A stretch of 64,000 bases of DNA, from positions 682,001 through 746,000 of the forward strand of contig BCHU01000002.1 in NCBI GenBank assembly GCA_001599715.1, given 5' to 3'. Positions within the stretch are counted from its first letter, which is position 1. Every line of letters begins with the position of its first letter. This document shows, piece after piece, positions 31,668-42,372 of this stretch. This DNA is from Phaeotremella fagi (Eukaryota; Basidiomycota; Tremellomycetes; Tremellales; Phaeotremellaceae). The position numbers and the translations under genes were made by a program. The notes under the pieces were generated by a model that saw only the letters and a program-made list of their open reading frames with translations, did not search any database and had not been told where the DNA came from.

Positions 31668-34516
31668 ATGAGCGAAAGTCAGAAATCATCATCTGCTACT
31701 ACCTCTGGTATACCTCCAGGACCACCACCGGGAGTACCAAATGGTAGTAGAGTACCACCAGGTCCTCCGCCTGGGTAAGTGATTCCAATCGTACCTCGAA
31801 TCTTCAAATATTGATACTTTGCGATAGAGCACCTCCTGGACAGCCATACAATGGATTTCCTGTAAGACCTACTGGTCAAATGCCATCTTTCCCACCTGGT
31901 CCACCTATTGGTTTCCCACCGACTGCTGGATTCGCCCCACCCCTACCAGCAGGATGGAGTGAACATCGTGGTAAGTCTATAATCTTCTCCTCGTTCAATG
32001 TCCTTTCGTATATTGAGTAATGTTTAGCACCTGATGGGATAACACCATATTTTTATAATTCCCAAACACGTCAATCGACATATACTCGACCTACACACAG
32101 TTTCCCACCTTTCCCACCGACCAATCTCCCTCCTCCAACCTTGGCTCCTCCCAATCAACCAGAGAAGAAAAAAGTCAAGAAGGAAAAACCAAAGAATAAA
32201 GTCCCAATCCCTGGAACTAGTTGGACGAGAGTGACGACCAATGAAGGAAACGTGTTTTATTTCGAGAAAGAAAGTAAAAAATCTGAATGGACTATTCCTG
32301 AGGAAATCAAAGATGCCGTTGAAGCTTTTGAGGTATCTGAAAAAGCAAGGATTGAAGAGGAAGAACGTGAAGAGGAGGAACGGATTAAGGAAGAGAGATT
32401 AGAGAAATTGAAGGAAGCTGAGAGGATTCGATTGGAGGTGGAAGAAGAACATCGAATCAAACTTGAACAACAGGCGAAGAATCCTGAAACGAAACGTAAA
32501 GAGAGGGAGGAGGTTGACGAGGAACGTGAGAGTAAAGTACCAAAAACGGAGGAACAAGATGAGGATATCATTGGACCTGAGGACGGTGATGAAGCGGCGT
32601 GGATGAAGGCTGTTGCTGCTGAATTCAACGCTGCCGATAACGAACTTAAGGATGAACAGGAGAAGAATGATCAGGCCCAAAAGCTAACGGAAGCTGAGGC
32701 TGCCAAGAAAGTTTTTGCTGTCCCTACACAAGTCAATGTTTCTTTACAAGAACAAAGGGCTCTTTTCAAAGTGAGTAAAACCCGTGTCTGAAAATATGTA
32801 TGGAAGCTAACATCATATCTAGGCTTTATTGACTGAAAAAGACGTTTCTCCATTCGCAGATTGGGAAACAGCTCTTCCATCATTCATCAACGATCCAAGA
32901 TACGTTCTTTTATCATCCATCAAAGATCGTCGAGAAGTCTTCGAAGAGTATTGTAGGGATGTAGGTAGAGCCCGAAGATTGAAGAAACAAAATAACGGTC
33001 ATCCTTCTTCCAACGCTGGTTCGGTGTCTACTGAGAAGAAAGCAGATCCTGAGAGAGATTATAAAGCTCTTCTAAGAGAAGATGTGACTTCTACTAGAAC
33101 TCGGTTTGATGATTTCAGAAAGAAATGGAAAAAGGATAGGAAATTCTATAGTTTTGGAAGAGACGATCGAGAACGTGAAAAGGTTTTCAAGACTCATTTG
33201 AAGGAATTGGGTGAAAGTAGGTTTTCCTTGGTTAACTCTGAATTTGTGTAGTACTAAATCTAGTAATTAGGGAAACGGGCGGATGCTGAACGGGCTCAAA
33301 CTGATTTCCTGGATCTACTGAAAGAGACATCAGATATCACATCTTCATCAAAATGGTCGGATATCAAACGTCGAATCGCTAGCGACAGTCGTTATGATCC
33401 TGTGGGATCATCTTCTTTGAGAGAAGAGTTGTTCAACGAGCACGTCAAGAAATTATCCTCTTCCTCTGCGAACGCTACTGAGAGCCTGGAAGAAGCGGCG
33501 GAAAGGAAATTGAAGGAAAGAAAAGAGAAGGAAGCTGCCTCCTTACGTGAGAGGGAGGCTAAAGTGAAAGGTGAACAGGCTAAGGTCCAATTGGAGACTA
33601 ATCGAAGTCGGGCTGGGGCTGGGAAGGAAGAGGCTGAGAGACTGTTTGGAAGTTTGTTAGTTGACCAGATAAGGGATCATGATGTGAGTTTAGATTCGCT
33701 GTAGTATAAGGTTTCATCTAACAGGACAAAGGCAACATGGAACGAGAGTCAATCGTTCCTCTCGAAAGATCCCAGATTTTCACACCCATCTTTGACACCT
33801 TACGACAAAACCAGATTATTCAACCAGCACATCCAGAAAATTTCCGAAAAACGTTCAGGAGCCCTGCATCAACTTTTCCAAACGCATTCACCAAATCTTG
33901 ATACAGATTATGAAGAAGTTTATCCGAAAATCGTCGACGACTTTGTCGTTACTCGATTAGGACTTTCTGGCGAGGCTCTAGAGGACAGATATAAAGCTTG
34001 GAAGAGGGGACAGGAAGTTGAAGCGAGAAAGGAATTCGATGTCATGCTGGGAGAAAACAGTTTTGTTGAATTCTGGGGAAGGTAAGTTGTTTTTCGATCG
34101 TCACTTTCCTTTGATGAGTTTGTTGACCTGGATCGTTTAGGATGAGGAAGAAGACTTTGGACGAAGCTGCTTTAGCTGTTAAAGAGGATGAAATGGAGGA
34201 AGGTGAAGGTGCGGGAGGGGGTGGAGCTGCAGATTTAACGGGGATGGCACAACAAATCGATTTGAAGGAGATTGTAGCGGTTCTTAGAGTGAGTCTTTCC
34301 TTCCTTCTCGAAATTGTCTACAAGGTTAACCCATTTCACAGAGAGACAGTCGATATCGTGTTTTCGATCATATCCCAGAAGTCAGAGAACAATGGTTGAG
34401 AGTAAGTTTTTATCAGTCGAGAATTACGTCGAGCTAACGGTGTTTAGGATTATCTCGATAATCTGGAAGCTTCTCAAGGCAATCAAACGATTCACAATGT
34501 TGCACAACTCCGTTAA
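31668..34516 (+). CDS. TCERG1/CA150-like WW and FF domain splicing-transcription coupling factor
   Basis: Nine exons encode 808 residues: 31668-31774, 31828-31970, 32028-32770, 32823-33216, 33271-33683, 33732-34081, 34141-34288, 34342-34401 and 34448-34516. A Pro/Gly-rich start leads to WW1 (LPAGWSEHRAPDG..YFYNS; about residues 75-108) and WW2 (PIPGTSWTRVTTNEGNVFYF; about 150-180). A Glu/Lys/Arg coiled coil follows, then several FF domains (for example RFDDFRKKWKKDRKFYSFGR, SKWSDIKRRIASDSRYDPV, ATWNESQSFLSKDPRF). The second WW is typical of TCERG1 WW3. Such proteins link the RNA polymerase II C-terminal tail to spliceosome factors. Exon 6 must use an AAAG acceptor (33729-33731), because the nearer CAG breaks the frame. 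Urn1/Prp40-like is the alternative name. Confidence 0.87.
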
Positions 34517-34619
34517 AAGTTTGATAGCGGTAAAATTTGATTTGATATATGTAGATGCATATGAAATCCCTATCTCTTATGCATGGTATAAACATTGTTT
34601 CATTGACATACTTATACGA

Positions 34620-36024
34620 TTACTGACCAAGAGGAAATGGTCGAGTCTCAGAATAAGCCATCAACCTATCAGAATCAAACATATCAGTCTTGTAGTATGC
34701 CCATCGTTTGGGAGGTGTTCTTTCAGACTCGGGAAAGACAGTGTGAAATTTCGATTTGGACGGTGATTCAGGAGGCGGAGGGGGTGGTGGGGAACTGGGA
34801 GGTGGAGATGGAAGGTAATCCATAGGAGGTGGTGGGGGTGGGGGTGGTGAGTCGGAAGGTCTTGGTGGTGAGAACGTCACGGTTGAGTCATCGTCCAAAC
34901 TCATATCACTTTCTTCGGATTGGATCGAAGGTGCCGGTGTACCCAACGTCCCACCGATGATCTCCAATTCATCATCGCTGTCGTCAGTGGTGTGATGGTG
35001 GACTGAAAGAACTCTTCGTCTGACTTCCTCTATAGGATCTGATGTTTCCTCTCAGTATGCTGATCAAAGTATACGGATGAACGCCTCGCTCACCTTTGCC
35101 TGCGATCCAACCACTTGGATATCCCCATTTCATCATCCCCTCATACCAAGGCCACAATTTTTTCCTCCTCTTAACACTAATCTCACTCCCCAACAAAGGA
35201 TCATATTCCAAATCCTCATCGTCAAAATACCATAAAGCATTTTCAAGATTTTCACTAATCTCCCCAGGTCTATATTTATCTAACAGCTCTATTCTTCTTT
35301 CTTTGCTGCAAGGATTGGCTTGTCCTGTACTGAATATCATTTCTATTGCTGTATGTTGATCGATGTGGTTGTTTTCTGTTTTTTGAGATAGATATTCTTC
35401 TCTGGATTGACGGATTTGGGTTGGGTTACGAGGGAGAGGACAGTTGTTGTATGCGTGACCTGGTTGTCGACAGTTCCAACATAATCTCCTGTACGTCGTA
35501 TTAGATCGATTCAGGCATAACTGAACTCACCCCTTGATTGGAGTTGCTTTCACAGCCCCTAACTCCTGATCAGGTTTCTCATACTCGATCTCACTCTCAT
35601 TTTCAATCCAACCCCACCTCAATCGACCTTCACCAGAATCATCAATTTCCCATCCAATTTCATCTTTTCCCAAATCACCATCCTCTACCATCCTCACATT
35701 CCATTGGCCATTACTCGCACACGAGCTGAAGGTCTTCTCCAGTATATCAATGTAATCATCCTCCTCATCTGAAGGTATATCTTCTCCAAAAGGTATCGGC
35801 GAAGAGGAATCAAGCTGAAGATAAGCTAAACCAATTTTCCTTCTCCATGGTACTGGATTCGCAAGAGCTGATGGTGTTTCAGGTTCAAGGGCATCTTGTC
35901 GTTTCCGTTTATTGTTCGATGTGTTCGGTGTGGATGGAGGTGAAGAACCGAAATTCAAGATCGATCTGAATGGTCGGAAATTTGCTGTGGTTGTTGGGAG
36001 GATTCCAATTGCATCTTTTGCCAT
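34620..36024 (-). CDS. CCHC zinc-knuckle and PSP-domain protein (ZCCHC8-like)
   Basis: Three exons (36024-35531, 35488-35094, 35038-34620) encode 435 residues. A CCHC knuckle CWNCRQPGHAYNNC is followed by a PSP-type segment (YRPGEISENLENALWY ... PWYEGMMKWGYPSGW), the pair seen in ZCCHC8-like proteins of the RNA exosome-targeting and spliceosome-associated machinery. The N-terminus has a KRKR nuclear signal and an acidic stretch. The C-terminus is proline-rich with long poly-Pro runs. The only usable ATG (36024) lies inside the last exon of the glutaredoxin-like gene in another frame, overlapping 70 nt. The start could instead lie on a spliced upstream exon. The gene converges with the TCERG1-like gene, 103 bp apart. 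Confidence 0.78.
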
Positions 36025-36414
36025 TCCTCCAGGGTCTTCTTCAAAGCCTCGTTATTGATTCTATGTTTTTGTATGCGTTGATCGTTAAGATGTAGAACGG
36101 GCTAAAAGCAGAAATCGTTTAAAAGAGCGAAAACACAATAACGTGAAGACAACATACGATATCGTATTGATACAACCTTCTCCACTTTTTCGCTTCTCTC
36201 AAATCAGCTTTAGGAGGTGGATCTCTGATGTTCCAATACTCAATCTCGAATGGAGTAGTTCGTCGTAAGATTGTCAATTGCTCTTTAGCAACCTGGACAC
36301 CAAACGTTATCGAATGATTTGGAACAAGGGGTCAAATCGACTTACCTCGCATAACGAGCACTCTTTTCCACCGGTGAAAAGAGTCAATCTGGGCAGAGGA
36401 ATTCGAGGGGGCAT
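35955..36414 (-). CDS. Glutaredoxin-like (DUF836) small protein
   Basis: Three exons (36414-36346, 36292-36158, 36101-35955) encode 116 residues. The fold signature is a beta strand then CxxC: LTLFTGGKECSLCEVAKEQL, followed by FEIEYWNIRDP, and YQYDIPVLHLND, whose cis-proline (IPV) is typical of thioredoxin-fold proteins. Domains of this type are small glutaredoxin-like proteins of unclear redox partner. Introns are 53 and 56 nt. The last 70 nt overlap, in another frame, the first codons of the downstream zinc-knuckle gene. Confidence 0.82.
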
Positions 36415-36739
36415 ACAGTAGCTGGGATGTAATTTGGGATTCAGAGTTGTATATGTTATTTATGATTTGCCGGTTATAAGAGCAAGAAAAGAGAACCGAC
36501 AATCAAGTTTATGGTGAAATCTCAATGTGCCTGAAAAGAAACACTTCGATCTCGTTCGAGGCAGAACCAAAACAGAAGAAGAGAATTGACAAGTTCATGC
36601 TACAGTACCTGGCGAGAACCTGCCTAAATGACTTCTGCATAGACAAACCGCCAATTCAACTCCTGACCTTTTGAGTCGTATATTTCCCTCCCCTTATACA
36701 ACATAATCCAAGTCACCCTCTCTTTCCTTCTTCACTGTT
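36415..36739. other. Intergenic region between the F-box-like gene and the glutaredoxin-like gene
   Basis: 325 bp containing the promoter of the glutaredoxin-like gene and the 3' flank of F-box-like gene 1. No gene is seen. Confidence 0.4.
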
Positions 36740-37906
36740 CTACTCGCCACAAGAAGGACAAATTGGTCTATCAGATGGTTTTATACAAGTAACAGTTCTA
36801 GGTTGATAAGTGACCGGCATTGTTGATATGCACCGTTTCACACGAGCTTCGTCCCAGAAAGGAGTGGTGTCGTCGTAAGCCGTAGAGCCCTTGATCGTAA
36901 ACTTGTTATAAAACGTTATTGAGGTATTCATCGACATAGCTTGAGTTTTTTGAGCATCATAGACTGAAATGCCACCACAAGCCGCGGCAACAGTGAGAGC
37001 GTTCCATTCGTACTGTGACAGGGAGTTAATGAGTATATTTGTAGCTTCTGTTGAAGAGATAGGGTCGTTCGAGTGAAGGATGAACAAGTTTTCGCATCCA
37101 GGCATGACTGAAAATTTCGGAGGAACCCCTCTACAAGTTAAAGCAGCATCTTGATGATGAATTATTTTGAAAGGCTCTTCTTTTCGCCTTTGCACTCTAG
37201 AGCCAGTCGTACATACCAAATGGTCGCGGTTGTGGTTCAACATGCAGGCAGAGTCGATCTTCATCTCTTTGAAAAGACTGCCTACACTTTCGGAGAGATT
37301 GAGCTCTGCCTCTTGCAGTTTTCTCAGCATCCCATGAGCTTGACGAACTTCAGTAGAATCAGCATCCAAAGAAACAGGTGCTGAAAGTTGTGGATGGACC
37401 GCAATTGTTTTGAGTTTCTTGAAATCATTTCTAATATTGATGAGTCTTGGGAGATACTTATTCCAAGTCTCATATTCGTTGGTTTTTGGGACTGTATATG
37501 CTCGGAATTCATCCGTGTTGCTGCAAGTGTAATAACTTGACCCTTGGGGAATTGCGGGAATGGTTATCTTGGATTCGTGGGATAAGAGAAGATTGACCAC
37601 ATCCCCAAAAAAGTCTTGTTTGGTTTTAGATTTCCTATCTTCAATTTCAGAGACGTAACCCTTGAGAAACTTTGGAATGTCGTTCACACGAATAGAACCG
37701 TATAATTCGGAGCCGGCAAACAAATTGAATATTGAACAGACCGGCATGCACTGAGCAAGTGAGTATTGATCGGATTTATCCCCAAAGGGTTTGTGAGACC
37801 CTTCTGAATCTGGTTGGTGAACATACCCGAAGATTGAAATCAACAGTTCTGCGGGGAGCTGAAGAATGGTCGATCTGGAGCTATGGAGATATGTGAGAGC
37901 TGACAT
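36740..37906 (-). CDS. F-box-like protein 1 with C-terminal cysteine motif
   Basis: A single exon encodes 388 residues. An F-box-like helix set sits at residues 13-65 (ILQLPAELLISIFGYVHQ ... CMPVCSIFNLFAGSELYGSI). The long C-terminal part lacks recognisable repeats, and the protein ends in ICPSCGE. The same architecture (F-box start, unique middle, terminal Cys pair) recurs in the three genes to the right. F-box proteins recruit substrates to SCF ubiquitin ligases; the substrate here is unknown. The intron seen in two paralogs is absent. Confidence 0.72.
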   Translation of the reverse strand: MSALTYLHSSRSTILQLPAELLISIFGYVHQPDSEGSHKPFGDKSDQYSLAQCMPVCSIFNLFAGSELYGSIRVNDIPKFLKGYVSEIEDRKSKTKQDFFGDVVNLLLSHESKITIPAIPQGSSYYTCSNTDEFRAYTVPKTNEYETWNKYLPRLINIRNDFKKLKTIAVHPQLSAPVSLDADSTEVRQAHGMLRKLQEAELNLSESVGSLFKEMKIDSACMLNHNRDHLVCTTGSRVQRRKEEPFKIIHHQDAALTCRGVPPKFSVMPGCENLFILHSNDPISSTEATNILINSLSQYEWNALTVAAACGGISVYDAQKTQAMSMNTSITFYNKFTIKGSTAYDDTTPFWDEARVKRCISTMPVTYQPRTVTCIKPSDRPICPSCGE

Positions 37907-38953
37907 GTTGCTGGAAATACTTCTTAGTGTTGTATGATGTATTTGGTTGAAAACGAGTTCAAGTTGAACAGTGGGAAGTGGAAGTGGACGAGTACAAACT
38001 TATTATTTCGTACAGCTGCCTTCTAGCTCTGGATAGTACCATTGTGCATCGTTCTGGGCCTAAAAGATCCTTTCAAGACTGCTGAAAATCACTTTTATGA
38101 ATATAAGTTGATCAAAAGTTGGACTTCTTCCGATTACGGCGTGGCTTTAGTCTCACTTCAATATATTTTATTTTATGCGCGCGACTATATTTTCTATATC
38201 ATTTTTGCAACTTGAACCATGCATATCTCAAAGTCCAATGCACTTAGAGGTTCCATTTAACTAGTTTGGATATCAGATAGAAGCCTGATGGGATTTGGTC
38301 TTTTGCTGAAGCTTCAGTCCTTCTCTATGCATGTTTTGTGAGATTTGCAGAAGTGAGACTAAAGCCACTAAGATGATATTATTAGTGGTTGGTGCGTTGC
38401 TATGGGCAACGTTGCTACTTATATTTTTATTTTTTATTTTTTTTTGGTGTGTACTGATTTTGTTTTCAGTGATTTTGAACTCTGTTATCATCTCTGTGTT
38501 GCAAACAAAGAGAGACAAACTGAGATATCCAGGAGAATTTATACTCATCTTTGAAGGAAATACAAAATGTATCTATGCATACAAACTTTTAGACTGGCAA
38601 CGTGGTGCCCTACTGTACAAGTTTTTTTTCTTACACAGGTGCAGTGAGGAATCAAGTACTACTGTATTCAAATAGGGTTTCAATCATATTCTCAGTGAGA
38701 CCTCATTTTCAGAACTCAAGTTATTGCTTTATAAGAATGCATCTTGGGAAACGTAATATGTAAAGTGAAAAAAAAAACGCAACGACGACGAACTCGCAAG
38801 TGAGACTAAAGCCACGCCGTACCGATTCGAAAAGTGGCACAAATCTCTTTCAGTGTGGCGATGAAAGTAAACCTACGATCCAATGCTTTCACAGACTGGA
38901 GGATACATAGCGGTAAAATTGTACAGCAAAACTCTTTACTATATAATGTGACA
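37907..38953. other. 1-kb non-coding interval with inverted repeats
   Basis: The interval holds a 24-bp perfect inverted repeat (38135-38158 and 38798-38821) with a third, partial copy inside (38351-38368). An AT-rich, T-run-rich segment and a 114-codon frame encoding a hydrophobic stretch (38331-38675, +) lie between the arms. No transposase or other gene is recognised. Confidence 0.5.
38135..38821. repeat. Element bounded by 24-bp inverted repeats
   Basis: The arm reads TACGGCGTGGCTTTAG then TCTCACTT at the left end and its exact complement at the right end. An 18-nt copy lies at 38351-38368 in the orientation of the right arm. No flanking target-site duplication is evident. It may be a small non-autonomous element or a set of regulatory sites. 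Confidence 0.55.
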
Positions 38954-40375
38954 TCAGAGCTCTAACATCAAACCTTCTCGAGTTTTTGTGACGTTGTTCT
39001 TACAGTTTTGATATTGCCCACATTGGCACGGTGGAATATCTCCCGAATAAGTGAAGGTGATTCTTTCTTTATCGTACTGGAAGCCGCGATTGAGCTCTAC
39101 GTAATTATCAAGAATACCTAAAAACCACTTCACATGCTTGGGGTATAGAGCGTCGATCAGCTCTAATTGATAATTGGCATTTGCGAACCGATCATTACAT
39201 CTGAAAAAGTCTGCGACCAAACCCAATTTATCCCCTTTCCATCGGAAAAATCGTTTCTTCATGTTGGACTGACTGAAAGTGAGGGACACTTTACCTGTTG
39301 ATTTTTGATAAATGTTACTCAGACCTCTAAGAGCATCAAGTTCACCTGACAATCCGTCATCGTTCCACTTTTCAAATCCTCCTCCACCGTAAATGTGTAT
39401 TGTAGTGACTTCCAATTTTTGTCCTGGTTTCTCGAAAGCCCCATTCAGGAACTCTCCCAGTTGACCGTAGTTTGTCGAAAGAAGACATAGAAATCGAGGA
39501 GAGAATAAATCGTTGATCATGAAAACATTGGATGGATGAGGTATCTCCCATAGAGTCAAGGACGTGAGATTCCTAAAATGACATTCCGACAATGACGGCG
39601 AGTTTCCGTGCTGGTTGAGAAAATAGTGAAGTGATCGAAGACCAACACCAGGTAAAATGACAAGGGTTTGAATCAAATTGAATAGTTCAGGCTTTCTTAT
39701 CAATCCATTTCGATGTAGTGAACTGCCTATCCCCAATCCAAAACTTCTGATATTTTGTTTGCTGAGAGTTACACGCTTGTATAAATGGGGTGCGACATAA
39801 TTGTAGAGGTGTATAGATGTGGACATCAGATTGACTAATGTGGTTGTATTGAGTGCATTGCCAATATCACTGACTAGGATGTCCACTGCTATTTCGAGCA
39901 AGGTGTTGACACGAGGTTTTGGTATGTCTGTCGACATTTTACCTACGTCCTGCAGGTTACAACCGGGGATGTTAAGCTCTTTGATACCTTTTGACAGATT
40001 CGTTGTGTCATCTTCCGGAACCGAAAGCGAGTGAAGGGGATGATCATGAAAGTTCTGACTTGAAGTGGGTTGAATGACTGAGGAAACTTTTTGTGGGGGG
40101 TGAGAGGATGATCGTTTGTCGAACTGCTGGATGATGCGGCGATTTGTCAAGGGGCGAACTGAATTCTCAGAGGTAGTCATTGCTCGAAGAGGAAGGCGGG
40201 TAACTTGTAATTGCTTGTGCAATCGATAGCATGACCAATGAGCATTTTGATATATTCTCTCTAATTCTCTGTGGTGAGGACGACAAGTGGTCAAAGGAAA
40301 AATGGCATCCTTTCTTCTACGGCTTGCTGGATGTGGATAAAGGACATGAAGCATTTTTTGCCATGGACACCGCAT
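38954..40375 (-). CDS. F-box-like protein 2 (divergent)
   Basis: A single exon encodes 473 residues from the ATG at 40375; a TATATAAA lies about 45 bp upstream. An internal Met at residue 66 (MTTSENSVRP) is an alternative start. The middle has an F-box-like stretch (LLEIAVDILVSDIGNALNTT) and leucine-rich segments (LIQTLVILPGVGLRSLHYFL; NLTSLTLWEIPHP) that may form a solenoid. A terminal cysteine group, PPCQCGQYQNC, parallels those of the neighbouring genes. It is the most diverged member of the cluster. Confidence 0.62.
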   Translation of the reverse strand: MRCPWQKMLHVLYPHPASRRRKDAIFPLTTCRPHHRELERIYQNAHWSCYRLHKQLQVTRLPLRAMTTSENSVRPLTNRRIIQQFDKRSSSHPPQKVSSVIQPTSSQNFHDHPLHSLSVPEDDTTNLSKGIKELNIPGCNLQDVGKMSTDIPKPRVNTLLEIAVDILVSDIGNALNTTTLVNLMSTSIHLYNYVAPHLYKRVTLSKQNIRSFGLGIGSSLHRNGLIRKPELFNLIQTLVILPGVGLRSLHYFLNQHGNSPSLSECHFRNLTSLTLWEIPHPSNVFMINDLFSPRFLCLLSTNYGQLGEFLNGAFEKPGQKLEVTTIHIYGGGGFEKWNDDGLSGELDALRGLSNIYQKSTGKVSLTFSQSNMKKRFFRWKGDKLGLVADFFRCNDRFANANYQLELIDALYPKHVKWFLGILDNYVELNRGFQYDKERITFTYSGDIPPCQCGQYQNCKNNVTKTREGLMLEL

Positions 40376-40514
40376 GAAAATGTCATATATTACAAAATTT
40401 CATACTACCGCAGTTTTATATACTTCAAAATACTATCTGTCGCCCCACCCTTCACACCACTTCCATATTGAATTTCTCTTAATATCTAAAATCTCCCATT
40501 CCCAGACGCTACGT

Positions 40515-41710
40515 TTAACAATCACACCCATCGCAAATAGACTGACCAGACCATTGAGTATAAGTGACCTTTCCGAGTGGATATCTCTCTTTCATTGATG
40601 ATCGAATATTTTCAATTTCTTGTTCTTCTATAACAGCTTGAGAATTGCTGCAGAATTTGATTGTTGTCTTTTCAGTTCTGTCTGAAAAAGCTGTATAAAC
40701 CTCATCATGTTCCATCAGTGGGTATTCTAGCAGAGCATTCATCACCTTTTCCTCCACCTCCAGCTTGAAGCTTGCTAGATTATTGTGGATCATCTGAGAG
40801 AGCTGTACACTACCTAAGTTGCTAGAGGAGTTCACGAGGAAAACGTTATTACACTCAAATAAAACTTTGAAGATGGGGACCGAGTCACCTTTTTCCCAAT
40901 TGACATGTTGATGGTGACTAAGATTCATAGGGATTTCCCTTTTCGAGTTTTCTTTGGTGATCTCTCCCATTCTGTTTGCCTGTACCTTCGAAAAGCAGAC
41001 TGACCGAAATCCTGTTTCTTGCACAAATTTTACTAATGTGTTGTTCATCCCTTTGCCTCGGTCTAAATAACCCATAAGATGCTTGGGGACTGGCATCTGA
41101 CTGTGATCACTGCAATCAATATAATACCTTGTTGGCGGAAGTAAAGCTAACCCCTTCAGGCTTTTGAAGTACTTCTCGGATTTGACAAGCTGAGTTAAGT
41201 AACCTTCCCAAGCTTTAAAGTTCTTGGCTTGTGATCTCAAGAAAGAATCCCAAGTCGTAAACTCTTGGAACTCATACACTGAGTCTATATCATGTGTTGC
41301 AGGTATTTGGGATTCGCTGAATATGTGTAGATTGAGAATAGTACCTAAAAGGTGTTCTTTCCTTTGTGACCTTTGGGGGGCAAGTGTATTTTCCTCCAGT
41401 TCATACATTGAAGTACCTACTAACAACATGTTGAAGTTCTTGGTGCAAACTTGACGATAAAGTACCAAACTTGCCAGAGCACCAATAGGTTTCTCAATCA
41501 AATTTAGCTAAAAGACAAACATCCAAGAAATGAGGATAAAAGAAAACCTACCGAAACGCGTGAACAATTTGCCAGAGCTTTGTTGCGGAGTTGATCCCAT
41601 GAAGCATTGAAAAAATCGGCTGTAGACCGCAGGTGACCAAAGATTTGTAGTTTGATCTCATTTGGTAAGCTTTCAAACGATGGTGAATTGACTGAATGAA
41701 CACTGCTCAT
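40515..41710 (-). CDS. F-box-like protein 3
   Basis: Two exons (41710-41552, 41507-40515) encode 383 residues. The F-box is clear at residues 11-50 (FESLPNEIKLQIFGHLRS) and the protein ends SICDGCDC. The intron (44 nt) falls after codon 53, the same codon number as in F-box-like gene 4, which supports common descent. The ATG at 41710 starts MSSVHSV; the frame extends upstream without another ATG. Confidence 0.76.
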
Positions 41711-42372
41711 GTTGATGGAATGCTGATTTGAACTGAGTGAGAAGGAAATGAAGAGTTGAATTGAAGAGAACAAGTCGAGTCGAGTGAAAGTAAATAAAAG
41801 CGCACGGAAGGCCACAAATCAATTCCACTATGATCCTTTGCCTTCTTTCATTTATTATGCTCTGCATAGAAGTCCACGAGTATGATATATGTACGAGTCC
41901 CACAAAGGAGTGAAGTGGCAGTATCAAGACTCCCAGTTGCAAAAATGATGCCACACAAATTTCGAGTACCATGTACAAGTTCAATAGTTACAGAGTTCCG
42001 CAAGCGGATGATAACTCTGATTCTTGCTAGTCATACTCATTTGCTTCACCCAAGATGGACTGGAATTGGTGAAAAGATGTCAAAACTTAGATGTCAAAAC
42101 CTCCAGCACGTCAACTTGCAAAGGTGCATGGACTGAGTACTTTCTCAGTCAAGTGGCCTTCCTACAAGCTACCTGTTCTATGCTCAATCCGTACATTCCA
42201 AATATTCTAATCCCCGCCTTGCTAGAAATTCAACCAATTACCTGTTGTAACCTCCAATCTTATTAATTGCTCATTATTACAGCATATTCTAATCCTACAC
42301 TACAAGGAATCAGTTTAAAATCTTGGGTTGAAGGGACTTGTTCAATCCTAAATCATAGCAGTCTGAAAGAAC
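41711..42372. other. Intergenic region between F-box-like genes 3 and 4
   Basis: 662 bp between two minus-strand genes. Weak short frames only. A GTGGC-containing motif near 41911, about 200 bp upstream of gene 3, loosely resembles the repeat arm at 38135. Confidence 0.35.

Noticed and set aside
33721..33725. CAG acceptor for exon 6 of the TCERG1-like gene
   Set aside because: Using it gives a frame that soon stops and loses the FF-domain motif; the AAAG acceptor 7 nt later restores ATWNESQSFLSKDPRF.
38331..38675. 114-codon plus-strand frame with a strongly hydrophobic stretch between the inverted repeats
   Set aside because: It lies in an AT-rich, T-run-rich interval; the hydrophobic residues come from poly-T codons and no family or signal supports it.
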